64,000 nt of DNA from Setophaga petechia (GCA_024362935.1 JANCRA010000009.1:13100001-13164000), one strand, 5' to 3'. Positions 1 to 14,200 are shown, counted from the first letter of the stretch. The notes: a model not told the origin generated them from the sequence alone. Numbers and translations are program-made.

Positions 1-575
1 AAGAAGCATGATGCTTACAAATACCTCCAGAAACCTTGAAGTAAAACCCAGAGGTAACAGCAAGGGAAAAGATGGACTTCAGGACAGCTACTACTGCATT
101 TGTCAAACCAGAAATAAAATCAAGTCAGCAATCAATCAACAAGTCAATGACTTCCCACATCTGAACAAGCAGTCTAGAGGTATAACACAGCCTGGACTCA
201 AACCTAATCATCTTTTGTTGATCTAGTCTGCCTCCAGAGGGCCCAAAGAGAAATTAAATATCACCAGTTGGAAGCTGGACCTGACTGGACTGAGTTGCAG
301 ACCTTTGGAGAACTCGATAGTGAAATATGTTTTGTGACAGCATCAAGGCTCCCAATCACAAGGTGTTCATTGAAACAGCATTTTCCATTTGCACAAAACT
401 AGAGGCTCTAAACTGAATTAATATGAAAGTCCGGACAGAACATGAAAAAACCCCAAAGATTACGCTGCCTTTTAATAAAATTGACAGTAATTACAACTAA
501 GGTGATGTATTTATTTCACTGATGCTTAAAGAATCCTGTACTTGGTTTGCCAAGAGCCAGAAGGCACAAAAGGTT
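1..575. other. Sequence downstream of B3GLCT, no gene seen
   Basis: AT-rich. The 72-codon frame at 8-226 on the plus strand has no recognisable features. A plus-strand AATAAA at 474-479 has no gene in front of it within the window. Confidence 0.5.
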
Positions 576-585
576 GAAGAATGCT

Positions 586-591
586 TTTATT
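586..591 (-). terminator. Polyadenylation signal AATAAA of B3GLCT
   Basis: Minus-strand AATAAA, followed within about 20 nt by CA-type cleavage options and then TTTTGTG, a downstream GU-rich element. Best-formed poly(A) site I see after the stop codon. Confidence 0.6.
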
Positions 592-2063
592 CAGCTTTCA
601 CAGTTCTAAACAGTAAACATAATTAACAATTCACCAACAGTATCAGAGAACATAGTCCTGGTATCAGTAAAATGTCTACTGTTTAAGGCACTGGTAGTGG
701 GAAGAAAAAAAGATATAACATGGATTGCTCTTTCTTAATTGGAATTTGAATCTATTATGAATATGTGCTTGCTATTCAATGCTTAGAAACCCACAAGCTA
801 CATTCACAAACAAATGTTTATACAAGTTCGGAGATTACCGAGACAGGAATCAGTGGCTCCCCTACTTCAACTCTAGAGCAAGTATTGCTTTTCTTTGGAG
901 TGGAATAAATTTTTAACCTACTAAAAGGAACCAAAACACGAATTACTTCAACCCTATGGCTTTAAGACCCTGTATTTGGTTACAATATAGCAAGCCAAGT
1001 TAAATAACAGCATACAAGTGCCATACAAGTGTCATTTTAAAAGAAGCAGTTTTACAATATAAAAATTAGATTAGAACATACTAAAGCCAGTTTTTGTACA
1101 AACATTTTTACAAAAATTAATTACTAAAAAAAAATCAAGAATGTTTTAAATATGAATCACACTTTAAATGTTGTATACATAAAATTACTTATCTTGATGA
1201 TATAAATTAGGGATACTACAAAATTTTTAAAGCCGGCATTCATATGCTATTGAAATGCACACATCAGAAATACTGATGTGTACATGTCAGAAATACTGAA
1301 ATGTTAGTTCTGCAAAAATCCTTAAGAGTCACTTTTATGTTTGCCAAATTGAGGCATGGTGACTTGGGTTTCTAAAAGAGCCACAGTGACCTCCCGTGGC
1401 CACCTAAGAGATCCCTATCCTTAACCTTCTTTTCCATTTTGTACATGACATTCCACACAAATGCCAATAAACTTATAAGGTACAACAGTGGTTTCATGCC
1501 TGGTCCCGCTACTCCAGCAAAGGACAGTATTTCTATCAGAAATGAGCATAAGGAGCACAACCTTCACACAATCTAGCTCCTGGTCACAGAAAAAAAGTGA
1601 AGTGTCCTCCATGATTTATGAAGAAACTGTTCCAGAACCTTTTAGAGAACTGTTTTCTGTAAGACAGTGAGAGATGATGTTGAATAGATGTCCAACTCGA
1701 ATTCAATATTAATCTCCCAAATACATAAATTCAGCTTTTGAGAAAGCAAAGGAACAGAACGTAAATTGATACTGCCTGAACCAAGTCCAAAGCAGAACAC
1801 AGGTAAAGTTGTACAAGATTCTTAAATGTGAGTCAAGTTCACTGGTATACAAAGCCCAAATCATTCTAGAAAGTAAGCAAGTGGAGGAAAAGAATGCAAA
1901 AGTCATTTAAGTGCCTTCTTCCATTGTTCTGAAGGGATGCAACCAACAGGAACAAAATACTGTCTTCCTATGTCATGAACAGATGAACAACGTGAAAACA
2001 AAACAAAAGTCACAGTAGTGACTGTCTCTCAGCTGTAGAACAGTAATTACATTCTTCTACTGC
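586..2063 (-). other. B3GLCT: B3GLCT 3'UTR (inferred)
   Basis: Follows the stop codon; no open frame of note. I end it near the AATAAA at 586-591 because cleavage there would fall 10-25 nt downstream and is followed on the minus strand by a T/G-rich stretch. Other AATAAA/ATTAAA variants exist on this strand, so shorter or longer ends are possible. Confidence 0.6.
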
Positions 2064-2231
2064 TTATAAATCCTCTCTGCTATATCCAACTTTTTTCCCA
2101 TTGCTTGACTCTTCTGTGTTTGGTGCCAGCCATGTGAAATACACCTTCACTGGATCAATATTCCAATGCTTGTGAAATGATACTGGAATTTGGTGAGAAA
2201 GGTAGTCTTTTGGGTAGTCCATTGGCCTTGC
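2064..2231 (-). CDS. B3GLCT: B3GLCT coding exon 15 (C-terminus, stop)
   Basis: 168 coding nt, acceptor atcttag, 55 residues then TAA at 2064-2066. Begins [20 protein letters not shown] and continues [17 protein letters not shown] as in human; the last 18 residues diverge and end REDL, in place of human REEL, an ER-retention type end. Confidence 0.98.
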   Translation of the reverse strand, partial: ARPMDYPKDYLSHQIPVSFHKHWNIDPVKVYFTWLAPNTEESSNGKKVGYSREDL

Positions 2232-5200
2232 CTAAGATGGAAGAATAAAGCAAAAGCACCAGTATTAATGATCAGTAATAATTTCAAAAAGATATCACTG
2301 CTCAATGGCCCCTGTGACACAACAATGTGGCACCGACAAAATACACAAGATGGTAACAAAGGGGTTTTTACATCATTATATTAAATCAATTGACACACCA
2401 TTAGATTAAATCCTCAACTCACACTGCAGTCATCATGCTAGGAATGAAGTACACTGACACTAAATATGCCCTGTTTCTCAGGATGAAATAGCCACCATCT
2501 CAGAAGTCAAGTGATAAACAGTGTAGCTGGCATGAAATCTTTTTAAATATGCAGTTTTGGCTCAATAATGACAAAATTATTTTAAACTATATTTGCTTCC
2601 TCCTCTAATGAGAGTTGTCAGCACTTCCACTGTGATTGTAGGACTCTAATAAGGTCATAAGCAGCCAAAATATACAGAGTTTATGACAGGTAAAGGTTCC
2701 AAAGGGGATACATTGTGGTGCCAAAAATCTGTGTTGCAATTCTTTATCCAGCTATATCAAACCAGACAGAATTACAACACACTACAAGATGCAGTTGCTG
2801 TCATGATGCTCCATGTATATTTCATTTTCTCTGGCAGTTCAATGACACTGAGTGCATCATTACATGAAAAATTCCCACCTGTAGTGGTCCCTGGTAAAAT
2901 AACTACATTTTTCCATTAGAGTTTTTGTAAGAAAACTGCATAGAAGGCAAACATTTGTGTTTTACATCTAGGGGGAAAAAAACCCAAACAAGAAGAAAAT
3001 GGAACTATTTGGATAACAAATAATTGATTTGATGCCTAAGCTGGTAATTGATTCAATACTGCACGCTTCACCTACTTATGGTGGTATTTATGAATTCTCC
3101 ATGCAGTTCTATATACATTACAGTCATAAAATTAGGCAAGAGAATTTGACATTATGAAATCTGAGAATATGTTGTTAGTATTTTGGGTCTTTTAATTCTG
3201 ATATTTAAAACACAGAGTGCTTATTTTTAAAAATTCCACTGGAGAAAGCAAGAGGGAATCTGTATCCCTCATGGCTTTTGAAAAACACTTTGGAGAACAT
3301 TTAGGTTTCAAGAACCTGAAGAATTTATTTTGGATAGAGACAGTTTTTACACATCTGAGACAAAGGATTTTTTGCTGTTTGAAAATGAATCAGCTTTTTC
3401 TTAAGCTATAGACAAAATTCTGGTGTTTCAATAATTCTAAAGTAACGATACCTACTCTAATAACTGTAATTTTTTTTTTTTATTTGCTAACATTTGTATT
3501 TGGTGTTCTAGAAAAGTCAAATATACTGCTTTAGCCCAGATTTTTTATTTAAGACCACAATTCTGGCTGCTACTCAACATGGGAAGGTTCCTGTTCTCTT
3601 TATAAGTCTGATCATGTCAAAACCTTCTGGAACAGGTTACAGAATATGCATGTATCTGCCTCAGCAAGTAAGCAGCAGGAAACCCTTAAGACTGAGCAAA
3701 CACATCATAGACACTCCAAGAATGAAGATATCTTTGCTTCTGTTTCATAATCTTTGTCTCAGTACAATTTTAGATTCACATACTTCAAGGAATATCACAC
3801 ACCATAATATTTCAGTCAAGTCCTTAGAAAGTTCTTTTCTGGTTGACAGAAAATCCAAATTTGGTTTTCTCATTTTAAAAATTTTTTTTGCACAATAGTG
3901 GATTTACTAGATTAAGAACATTCAATTTTTATTCAGTGGTTTTCCCTCACAGGTTAATTTTTGTTCAAGGGACGTTAAATTAGAATTTGTTACAAGCAAC
4001 AGTAAAGATAAATTAGAAGTCAAGTGCAATTTTCTGTGTGGAAAACCAAAATTCTAGGATTTCACTTTCAAAGTGATTCAGTATCAAATGCACACTATTA
4101 AGGATTACAAGGAGGTCCTTTTTTATCAATAAGAATAATTCTTACAGTTTTGGAGAATGAGTTCTGTTCTGACTCTCCTTTAATTAGGCTGGTTTGTTGT
4201 TTTGGGTTTTTTTACCAGCTGTGCAAGCAAATTTATTCAGTAACTGTTGAATTTATAACATGCATGACTTGTTTTCTTTCTATATTGAACAGAGTAAGCA
4301 ATGATAAACAAAACAGAAGACTAAACAGATAGAATTTTTTTATATGGACAAGGAATTAAAATATTGAATAGTATGTTCTCATCTTCCCATTCCTCTAAAT
4401 GGTAAATGTAATCAGAAATGGAATCTTAACATAGGAAAAGCTGATCATTTAAATAAGAAACTCCCCCTCTCCATTGACAGCTGCTTTCAACTACAGAGTA
4501 ATTTACTAATTCTCAAGTAGCTTATTATTTTATTCTCAGCTCACATTCAGATATGCAGGTCTTCCCAGTTTTTCAACTAGATCGACACCTGAAAAACATC
4601 AAATGCTACACTGATTTAAACATTGACTTTTAAAAAAGTTGTGCACTGTTTGGAAAAAAACCCTTTAGTGCTTCTTGTTCATACCATGAAAGGATTTGGT
4701 TCATTTGGCTTACAAGGAAGAAAATCTCTATAGGCCTCAATGCATCATGCTTTCCACTGTGACACTACAGTTAAAGACTGTGGAGGATAGAAACAAGATT
4801 CAAATCTACTCCAGCCCTTTTTTCCTAAACTCACATGAAAATTATGCTTTGTAAGCTCTCTTTCCCATGTGCTAGCATAGAGAAATTAATCGTACAGAAT
4901 CCACCAAAAAAGCAATAATTTCATATTTTATATCTTCATTAATGAGGTATTTCAGAATAGTAAATACTGAATCAATAGAAAAATCAGGTAAATAGAGCAG
5001 GCAGATTTATTGAAAAATTTTACACTCAGTTCTCCATTTTCTGAAGAAAAAAGTATTGTGTTGTAGGTTTTTTTCCCATGGAGGATATATGACAGCTATT
5101 CAATGCATGTGGCTCCTAATTATATTTCTTTTTCAAAATCCTCACCTCTGACTGCATTTCTAATAAAATGTAGTTATAGGTTAGCTAAAATGTCACATAA

Positions 5201-8200
5201 ACTAGCAAAGCATTGTGGTAATCCACGGTAAGAGAATGTTCTTATTTGATCAGTCTTGTTCTGCTGAGAATCAAGGTAAAGCAGCAGCAGCATCTTGGTT
5301 AGTGTTATTACATATTGATGGAATTTGAATATTTATGACTGTTTTATGTGTACACTTAAAAAGTGAAATACATTTTTAATACTCAGAAATAGCTCTCAGA
5401 CCTGATGAAAGAGCGGACTGTGTGTTATAGGGATTCCTAAGCCACTGAAACACATCCCAAGGACCATATCATCGGGTGCATCCATGCTGTAACACCGGCA
5501 CTTGCTAGCAAGTAGCTTCTGAACAGCTGTTCTGCTGAAAACCATCCTGGATAAAAAAAAAATGCACATGAAATGTATAAAAACTTCTAAAGACACCAAA
5601 TATCTGTAATTAATAAATATTGTTAAATTATTTAAAACTGCACGACTGAATGTAGCCCTCTGATACAACACATTTGAAATTCAAAATTTAGGGGTCAGAA
5701 CTGACAAATAGTGCAAGAAGCATTTTCTGAAAGACAATTAATTTTTATACTGGAAACTAATTACACCAATTATACACATTGTTGTTATTCCAACAATAAT
5801 TTAGCTACAAACCATTTTTACTACAGTTTAGAATTCCTCCTAAAATTGGCCTGGACTCAAAAAGGGTGTTCTCCTCAATCTTACTCAAATGTAAGGGAGA
5901 AGAGTTGGGGACTTGAAACCAGCATGTGCCACTACACAGAAGGTGTGAGGTAAATTGCACACATTTGGGGAAAACACCACTGTTTCTGTTGAAACTGATT
6001 TGTGTTGTAATTTAAAACATTTGCAAAACTCAAACCAGGAACTAATGCAGACCTCAGTAGGAACTAAAATAAATTACCCTCCTCCACCGGTGATATAACT
6101 GTATCCTCCTGTTCCCAAGCCGTAGCCATAACGCTCTCCAAGGAATACTGGTTCATTTGGATCATAGCAGCTGAGCAATTTTCGGAGCCTTAATATACTA
6201 TAATATAAAAAGCCATTTAAAAAAAAACTCTTGTAAACATTCTTTTTGGAACAGACATTGCTACCCTCAACAGCATTCTGTTAAATAGCACAACGATGAC
6301 AGGAGAAATTCTGAAATTCTACCCACAAAAACCTGCCCCAGAGATACAAACTGCTAAAGAGAAATTTATGATGGATAATTTACTATGAGAAATGACTGTG
6401 CAATTTGGTCAAATGATGAACAAATTAGCTTGAAGTATTTTTTTAAGTGGGCAGTTTGTCAGCAAAACTGCATCTCATCTCAGAAAAAACCATGAAATGA
6501 CACTTTCCAAGCAATATGATCTTTGCAAATTATCTATGAACATTTACAAATTGAAAACTGAAAAGGCAGATTTAGTTTTATGAATGTTGCATTATCCACA
6601 GTTACATCCTCTCACTGTCTCTTCCTTTGTCATGTGATTTAATGTAAGGTCTTGAGCAACTGTTCATGACCACATGATCCTGCACATTGCTCACTATGCC
6701 TTTTTTTGCTTATGTTGCAGTTTTACAAGAATGGGATCTAATTTTCCAACAAATGCAAGTTCCAAAACACCATCCTGGGCAGCTTGGACAACTGACCTGA
6801 GCTTATGGAACCTTTCTTCTGACACATCTGTCTGAGGAACACATCTAAAGAAGGTTATTAGCAAATGACTAAACCCTATCAGCTCAAACGTACCTACACT
6901 GAGGACTCACAAAATAAGGTACATTCAGACTATGTGATCACACAAGAACACTGATATGCACAGTTTTAACCAGGCTACAACATTGTTTTTAATATCTGTC
7001 AAAAGAATACTGATGGGAAGTGACAATTTTTTTTTCTTCAAGTAATATAAAGCCATATAACTAATAAAATAGCTGTATCTTAAATAAAGCATAGGTGAAT
7101 ATTACTAAATCTCTTATTGACATAAACAGTGGCAGATCCTGAAGTAATGCAATATATACCTTATCAGTGTGTCATCATCCACTACAACCAACCAAGGGGT
7201 TCCAGGAGAAGTATGATTCAAAAACCTTTCCAAAATGGCAAAAGTTTTCCCACAGTGACCTAAAAAGAAGATAAATTAACAGAATATATACTTAAATAAA
7301 ACAGGAATTAAATTAAAAACAAGATTTATTCCAGCTATCTGTCAAGCTGTTGAACAATACTGGACTAACTGCTACTCTTAATTTAAAGAGCAGTAAAAAT
7401 GAGGAGACTATGATAGAAGCAAATGATCTGCAAAATACTCCAAGACTCTGTCACAGCATTTCAAGATGCATCAGGCAGATCCATTGCTTTTACAGAAATA
7501 TTTAAATCTATTTTAATCTACTGTACTCCTCACTGGCAACTCAGGTCCTGATTAGTGCCTCCAAGGAAAGGTCTGAACATTTATCACAAGATTATAAGGA
7601 AGTTCAGGAGGTAAGACACCTTTTGCTAGGAGTGCAGAAGTGAAACACCTTTGTTCAGAATAAGCAGAACCTGAGAAACAAGAAGTTTCAGACTTCTAGA
7701 GTCTTCTTTAGATCTTGGACAAACCTCAGTTCAGTCAGTCTTTATTCATCATAGTTGACTGTCTAAAGTAATTACTGCTATCAATATTACATTTAGTAAA
7801 CAACCACTCAACAATATTATATTTGAAGACACTCTTAGTTAAAATATTCTTTGAGAAAATGCAGTAATTCTATGCTAAAGACATGAAGGAAGTCCTTGCT
7901 CTGGGGATTTTGTGAGACTGTGAATTTAACACAGACTGATATCTGAACATTTCCAAAATTAAAGCCAAGATTTCTATATTATACTCTATAAAAAACCGTG
8001 GAAGCTTCCTGGCACCACTAGAACTACTGGGCATGGCTCCTGGCACTGATCCATGTGTGCCCAGCAGCCTTGCTGCCCCCTGAAAACTCTCACTGCTTGC
8101 TCATGTCCCACTCCACCTGTGCACACAGAAATCCCTGCCTGTGCTCTCTCTGCCTCTAACAGACAAAACAAAGGGGCAGAAATAACCCAGAGGTCAGAAC

Positions 8201-11200
8201 AACTGACCTGGTGGGCCAAATAAGGCTAACCCGCCACTGCCCGGACACCTGCAACTTCTATAATAGAAATACTATTTCAGAAATATTAGAAATAGTATTT
8301 TTTTATTATAGAAATAAAATATCAGCCTAAGAACAATATATCAAATGAAAGAAAAAAAAATTAATATACTCAAGGAAGCCATCATACCCATAGCCTTTTT
8401 TATATTCAAACACAAAGTAAATTGATTTAAATGCTTGTTATTTGCTATAGAAAGGTGTTTCAATCCTAACATTCAGTTTTATGCTTAAATCAAGACCTGC
8501 CAGGCACATGGATATAATATATGAATACCATATGGCAAGCAGTTTATGCTTAGTAACCACTTGGCACTGCCTGAGGTCTTTTGAAATAAATTTATTTCTT
8601 CTTCACTGTTAATGATCCTACTGAAAATCATAAATAACTGTAGAGTTATTACTCTTACCCCAAGTAAGAAAACCATTTTTTTGTCTCTTGGAGTATATCA
8701 GTATACCACACTTCCATGATCTCAGTATTTGGGTTTCTGCTTAAAAGAACATGTTATCTACACAGGGGGACTCAATGTACTCTCCATCCATTTCCTGTGT
8801 GAAGAGCATTCTTCAGTTTAGGCTGCACATATGTACTAGAGAAAACCAGAATTTCTACATGACATGCTTGACATGAAAAACACATATCATCCATAAAACT
8901 TCACTTATTCATTCAGTCATTAGTGCAAAACTGACAAAAGCTCACCTCTGTCAGTGTTAGGTATGCCTAAATCTATAGTAGGAATGGAGATGTCTGCATA
9001 ATCACTGTAGTATTCAATAAGGGCAGCTTCTCTTTCCCAGGTCTGCTTTACAACTGGTACTGCAAAACAATGATTGGCATTCAAACACAAGGAACTTGAT
9101 TAAAATAGATACTTGATCCAAATATTCATGTTAACCACGTTTTGTTAACCATCGTCACATGGTAATAAAAATGCTGCTTTAAATACAGCATCATGATTCT
9201 AAATGTCTATTCTATTTTCTTTCCTATAATATTTAGAGAGAAAAAAAAAGTTTTAAATTTTATGAAGGCCAGTCAGAACAATTTTATTTAAATTATTTTA
9301 AAATTATTAAAATATGACCATAGTTTCATGATATTATTATTAATAATTGAAAACTGTAATATTTACATTTTTCCAACCAAAGCATAACCAAAGTATGGAA
9401 TTCTGCTTTTACACTTGCTATTGTACGATTCATAGAATACATCAGCACAAACACTATCAGAAATCAGTCATTCTTCCAGTATTGAAATGGCACATTTTAA
9501 TCCAATTGTAAAGTCTGTAACATATTCTGAATCAGAAACAGACCAAATGTACCTTCTGAAATACTTTACTGGTATTATACACATCCTATCTGACAGCAAC
9601 ATCATATTAATGCTCCAGAGTGTGTCTCTGGAGACATACTCACAAGACATTTAAAACCATTCCTGTTATAAACATATAAATATTTATGTTTCATTTATAA
9701 ACAAGAAATATTTGTATAGTGTAGTTTATAAATATCACACAATCAATTTTAATCCCATGGAGATTCTATTCAAAGGAGGATTGCTTAATGCTTCTCTAAA
9801 AAAATCCCCTTTTTCTTACCAGTTTGCCATTTCACAACAGGTTTTAAAATTGATCACACAAAATTCTAATAATGACGCCATGAGTATTTACATTACATTG
9901 AGAAGTGAATAAATTATGGGTAACACAAAAACAATCCAACCATCTGCAGGGTGTTCAGAGGAAAACCATCAGATTGAAATAATGATGTCTCTTCCATCAT
10001 AAAAATGAGGAGGTCAGGTCTGAGATGAGCAAGTACTCTGCATTCTGCTGTTAGTGCTTCTCTGCTCTATGCTCTCTGTCACCATCCAAGAGCTCTCACC
10101 AGTAGCAGGTAGTGCTTCAAATGGAGGAAATATTTCCACAACTTCCCTTTGCTGCTATACAACCCTGATGCTTATGAACAACTCCCTTTAGCCCCTTGCT
10201 AGAATCATCCATCATCTAATTTGATGTTTGTTGCCTACCAAATTGCTCACTTCCCTCTATTCTGAACACACAGAATTTATTACAGTTTGATAACAGTTAC
10301 CTTTTAGTATTAAGACAGAGTAATAAGAATTCAATGCACTAATGGAAAGACTAATATTTTGAAAAGAAAAAAAACACTTTTGTAGCATATTGCAATGGTC
10401 CATATTACTTTTAAAAGTTCTTAAAAGCATTCTCATTTTTTCACAAAAAATTCAACAAGAATTATGAACAAAAAATTTATAGGCAGGAAATTATTTTCCT
10501 ATTTTGTTGAAATGTTTTACTTAAAAATGCTTCTCAGCAGAACAAAGCAACAAAGGTTTCAGAAAAAAAGGCTTCAGAACAGAAGAATCACAGACACACA
10601 ACAGCATCCAAACCTCCCCTGGCAGAAGAGCTGCACCTGTGGTTGTTTTATCTTTCTTCAAAGAAAGACCTGAAACTCAGCAGGGTCCTTTAACACACAG
10701 AAAAATTTGCAATTGCAGACTGAGCCTCTCAATTCCTTTGGTGGAGCCCCCTCTTCTTTCAATAAATGAAGCAAAGTTTCCTGAACCAAGGACTTGAGTC
10801 CCATCTCAGTTAAGAGCTCTAGCAAGGGGGCTGCTGGCTGAAGTGTCCTTCTCTTTCCCTTGTTTGTCTTGATGGAATTGTCACCATGCAGACTAATGTC
10901 AATTGTCAAATGAATCCTCCAATACTTTGTCTTTCAGGCAAATGGTACCTTCCAAAGAAAACTACTTGAAATTTTGGACTAGATGATGATGCAAATATTT
11001 ATCAATATGTATTAATACTTGTGATCACACCAAAGTTTGAATACCACTAGAAATATTTAAAGGTCAGCTGGAAGCTCTTAATGACATTTCATTTCTGCTG
11101 TTTCTAGAACCCTGATGCATGTTTGCAGTCTTGAAATTTTCTTTTATAACTACAGATGGTATGTGCAAGGAGGAGAGCTGTATTTGAAGTAAATTCTGAG

Positions 11201-14200
11201 GTAAAATTTAGCTGCTTTTTAAAGCACATCAATTTCCAAGCCTTAGTGCTACATTAATGTAGTTTTTGGCATACAATAAAGAATGACTTACCAGGTAAAA
11301 AGAGCTCTCTGAAGCTGGCATCCATTAATCTTTCAAAATCTGGAGTAAGATTATCCTCTATTGCATAACACTGGAAGCTGTGAGGAAAGTTCAAGAATTT
11401 TCCTCAGTCTTCAACAGGTGTTTCTTCAAAGATGTTTATGCTATCTTTTTGAGGCCTTATGTTTCTTTCTGACTTTCTAGGTTTTTTTTTTTTTTTTTCT
11501 TCTTCTTTTAAATTTTAATGTTAAAAAATTAACATGGATCCAGGAAGGAGAACTCTTCAGTGAACTCCAATTACAGGACAGTCAATTTTGTTTTGTCAAA
11601 AGCTACTTTAAAGATAACCTAAAAATAACGTGACTAAAACACTACAATGGTGCTTTCATCAGGTGCAGTAGCATTAAGCGAATAATTCCATAAATCTTAT
11701 TATTAAAAAATCCCCCGTTTTTAACTAGACTTAGTTAAGAAAAGAGCTTTTACTTTCATCCTGTCCTCTGACAACAGGTATGGCAAAAACCTCTCAAAAT
11801 TTGGTACAACTATTATCCAATTACTTGATTTTCAATTTTTTTTGCCAATTATAATCCCTTTAAATTAGGCTTATTAACAAACTAAGCCTAATGGAGAGAC
11901 TATTATGATCCTGGAGTATTAAAGAGCACATACAAAATTCAAGCAAATTCCTGGAAACAAATCTCTTCCTTAGTAACAAAATGTCTAAAAGCAAACTAGA
12001 ACAGACTGGTAGGTGGCATCAAGTAGGTGGAATGTCTTCTGTTCAATAGCTGGATTTGGAATTTTTCCTTCCAAGTTTTGTTGAGACTTGATCTCCCTCA
12101 AGTTAGCTGAGCATTACTATGTGTTAGCAGAAGCTGAGAGTTTCTCTGTGTCTGTTTTCTGTGCCTCTGAGGAGGAAGTTAATGCTCACTGTGTGTATCT
12201 TGTTCGGCTGCATTAAGAGATTTTTGTTTGTTGTTTTTAGCATGGTGACTACAGCTGCTTGTGTAACTCTACAATTTTCACATGAACTTCCAGGTGAAAT
12301 ATGCTATAGTGTTTCACACACTCTTGATCTGGGCCACTGGTTGGACAAAGTACTACATATGACCAGATTTCTGGAAGGGACAGATCTTCCCATTCCAACC
12401 ATTATAAAGTAGATGTGTACATGGAACAGCTAGGAGCAACATGACAGCATAAGCTGCTCAACCTTTTACTGGAGAGGAAGGCAGGACAAAAGGAAGGAGG
12501 AGATGAGGGACTTTTCATCTTATTCAGATTTCTAAGTCAGCCACCAAAGAGCAGCACAATTGTCACTGCTGGCACAAAGAAAAGAAGTGAAGCAATTATC
12601 TGGGGGAAAATCACTGAAGGATATTAATAGCTGCTGCATTAATTCATATTGCAACAGTTCCAATTTACAACAATATCAGTTAATCGTATGCATGTTTTCA
12701 TTTAGCTATTCAATTCCAAGTTTTTTGCCAACAGTGACTAATGATGATACCATTTTTAATCTTAAATGTTTAACAGTACTCCTGAGGACTCTGAACAGCA
12801 AAAAGATTCTACCTGGAAGATAAGCTGTTTAAAATTCCAAAATTTTCCTGTTTCTGAGTCGATTTTGCAAACATTTAGTCCCAAGAGCTGCCGAGACAGC
12901 ATATATCAGCTCACTTTTTAAATATTCATTTTATGAACTGTATTGCATAGAACTACTACCTTGACCAGCCAACAACTTACTTCTGTCACCATGAAATTTT
13001 CGACATGTTTTTACAGCAACAAAAACATCTTCCTTATTCACTGGCTCTCCCTATATAAACAAAACAAAAAATAATCTTTTAAGTGCAGGCTGTGCCTGTA
13101 GTATTTTATAGGATATGTATGTCCTTACATATAATAAAACAGGAAATAACTTTTCATTGTATAGCCTATCAAGCAGAATAGTGTTCTCGTGACACATCAG
13201 GAAGCAAATTTTTATATCTTGAAAAAAAAAAGGCATTGGCTGTTTAAAATTCCTGAAATAACATTCTTGGAAATTTTTTCCATTGATGTAGTACTCTGAC
13301 AAGAACTAAAACACCTATTATTAGGAAAAGACCGTGAGTAGAAAAACTTGAACTAAGACTTTTTAATCTGAAAAATAATGTTTTCCTAATTTCTTTGAAA
13401 TCAGTCACTATGAGAACACAAATTGTATCACACTTGGAAAAACAGCTTAAATGATACACACCAGAAATCTTTGAATTTCCTCAACTGTAATAAACCATTT
13501 GACCACTTTGATTTATTATCCTTTTTGGCACCTAGAATTTTGCTCTCCTGGAAGCATGGAACACGTTCTGGCCACTAGCTACACTTAACTCATAATATAA
13601 TAAATGTATTTATTAGAGGTGGAAGAGATGGGTTGTTCTTTAGGGAATCAAATACTATATTATATTTTATCTTCAGCCTCAACAAGTTTTAGATTCCCAT
13701 CTGTGGGGAAAAAACAAAAAAAGATCATCTATACTTAAGTATCTCACTGTGTAAGGAGTGTAAGGATAAATAATTTATAGATCATGCGCCAACCAAACAT
13801 TGTGGTATAAAGACTCATTAAAGCATACACAATATTAGTTGCCAGGAAATATTCTGTGCCACAGAAGCCTGAAAGCATATCCAAATTACCTCCTAGATAA
13901 ATGTCAGAACAAACTATTTTGTTGGGGTTTTTTTAGCTTACTTAAAAATATTTTCTCAAGTCTAGTGATTTTTGAACTCAAGTATTATATGTTTTACTAA
14001 GAGTTTTACTTTTACTAACTAAATGGTATTTAAAATATTGTACTTACACAAAGTGGCAGAAAATTACTGAAAGTTGTTGCACAGTGATCAACCTCATATG
14101 AATTCACATCATCTGTGCAGAACTCAGGCACTGGAGTAAGATGTGGTCCTTCCCCTTTCTGCCAAATGTACAGGGCAATCTATCAAAATTGGAAACATCT

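Larger units (their letters stand above)
9060..12980 (-). other. B3GLCT intron 10
   Basis: 3921 nt. Holds an 86-nt exon-like segment at 11292-11377 and a 17-nt T run at 11482-11498 followed by a T/C-rich tail. No repeat family recognised. Confidence 0.9.
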
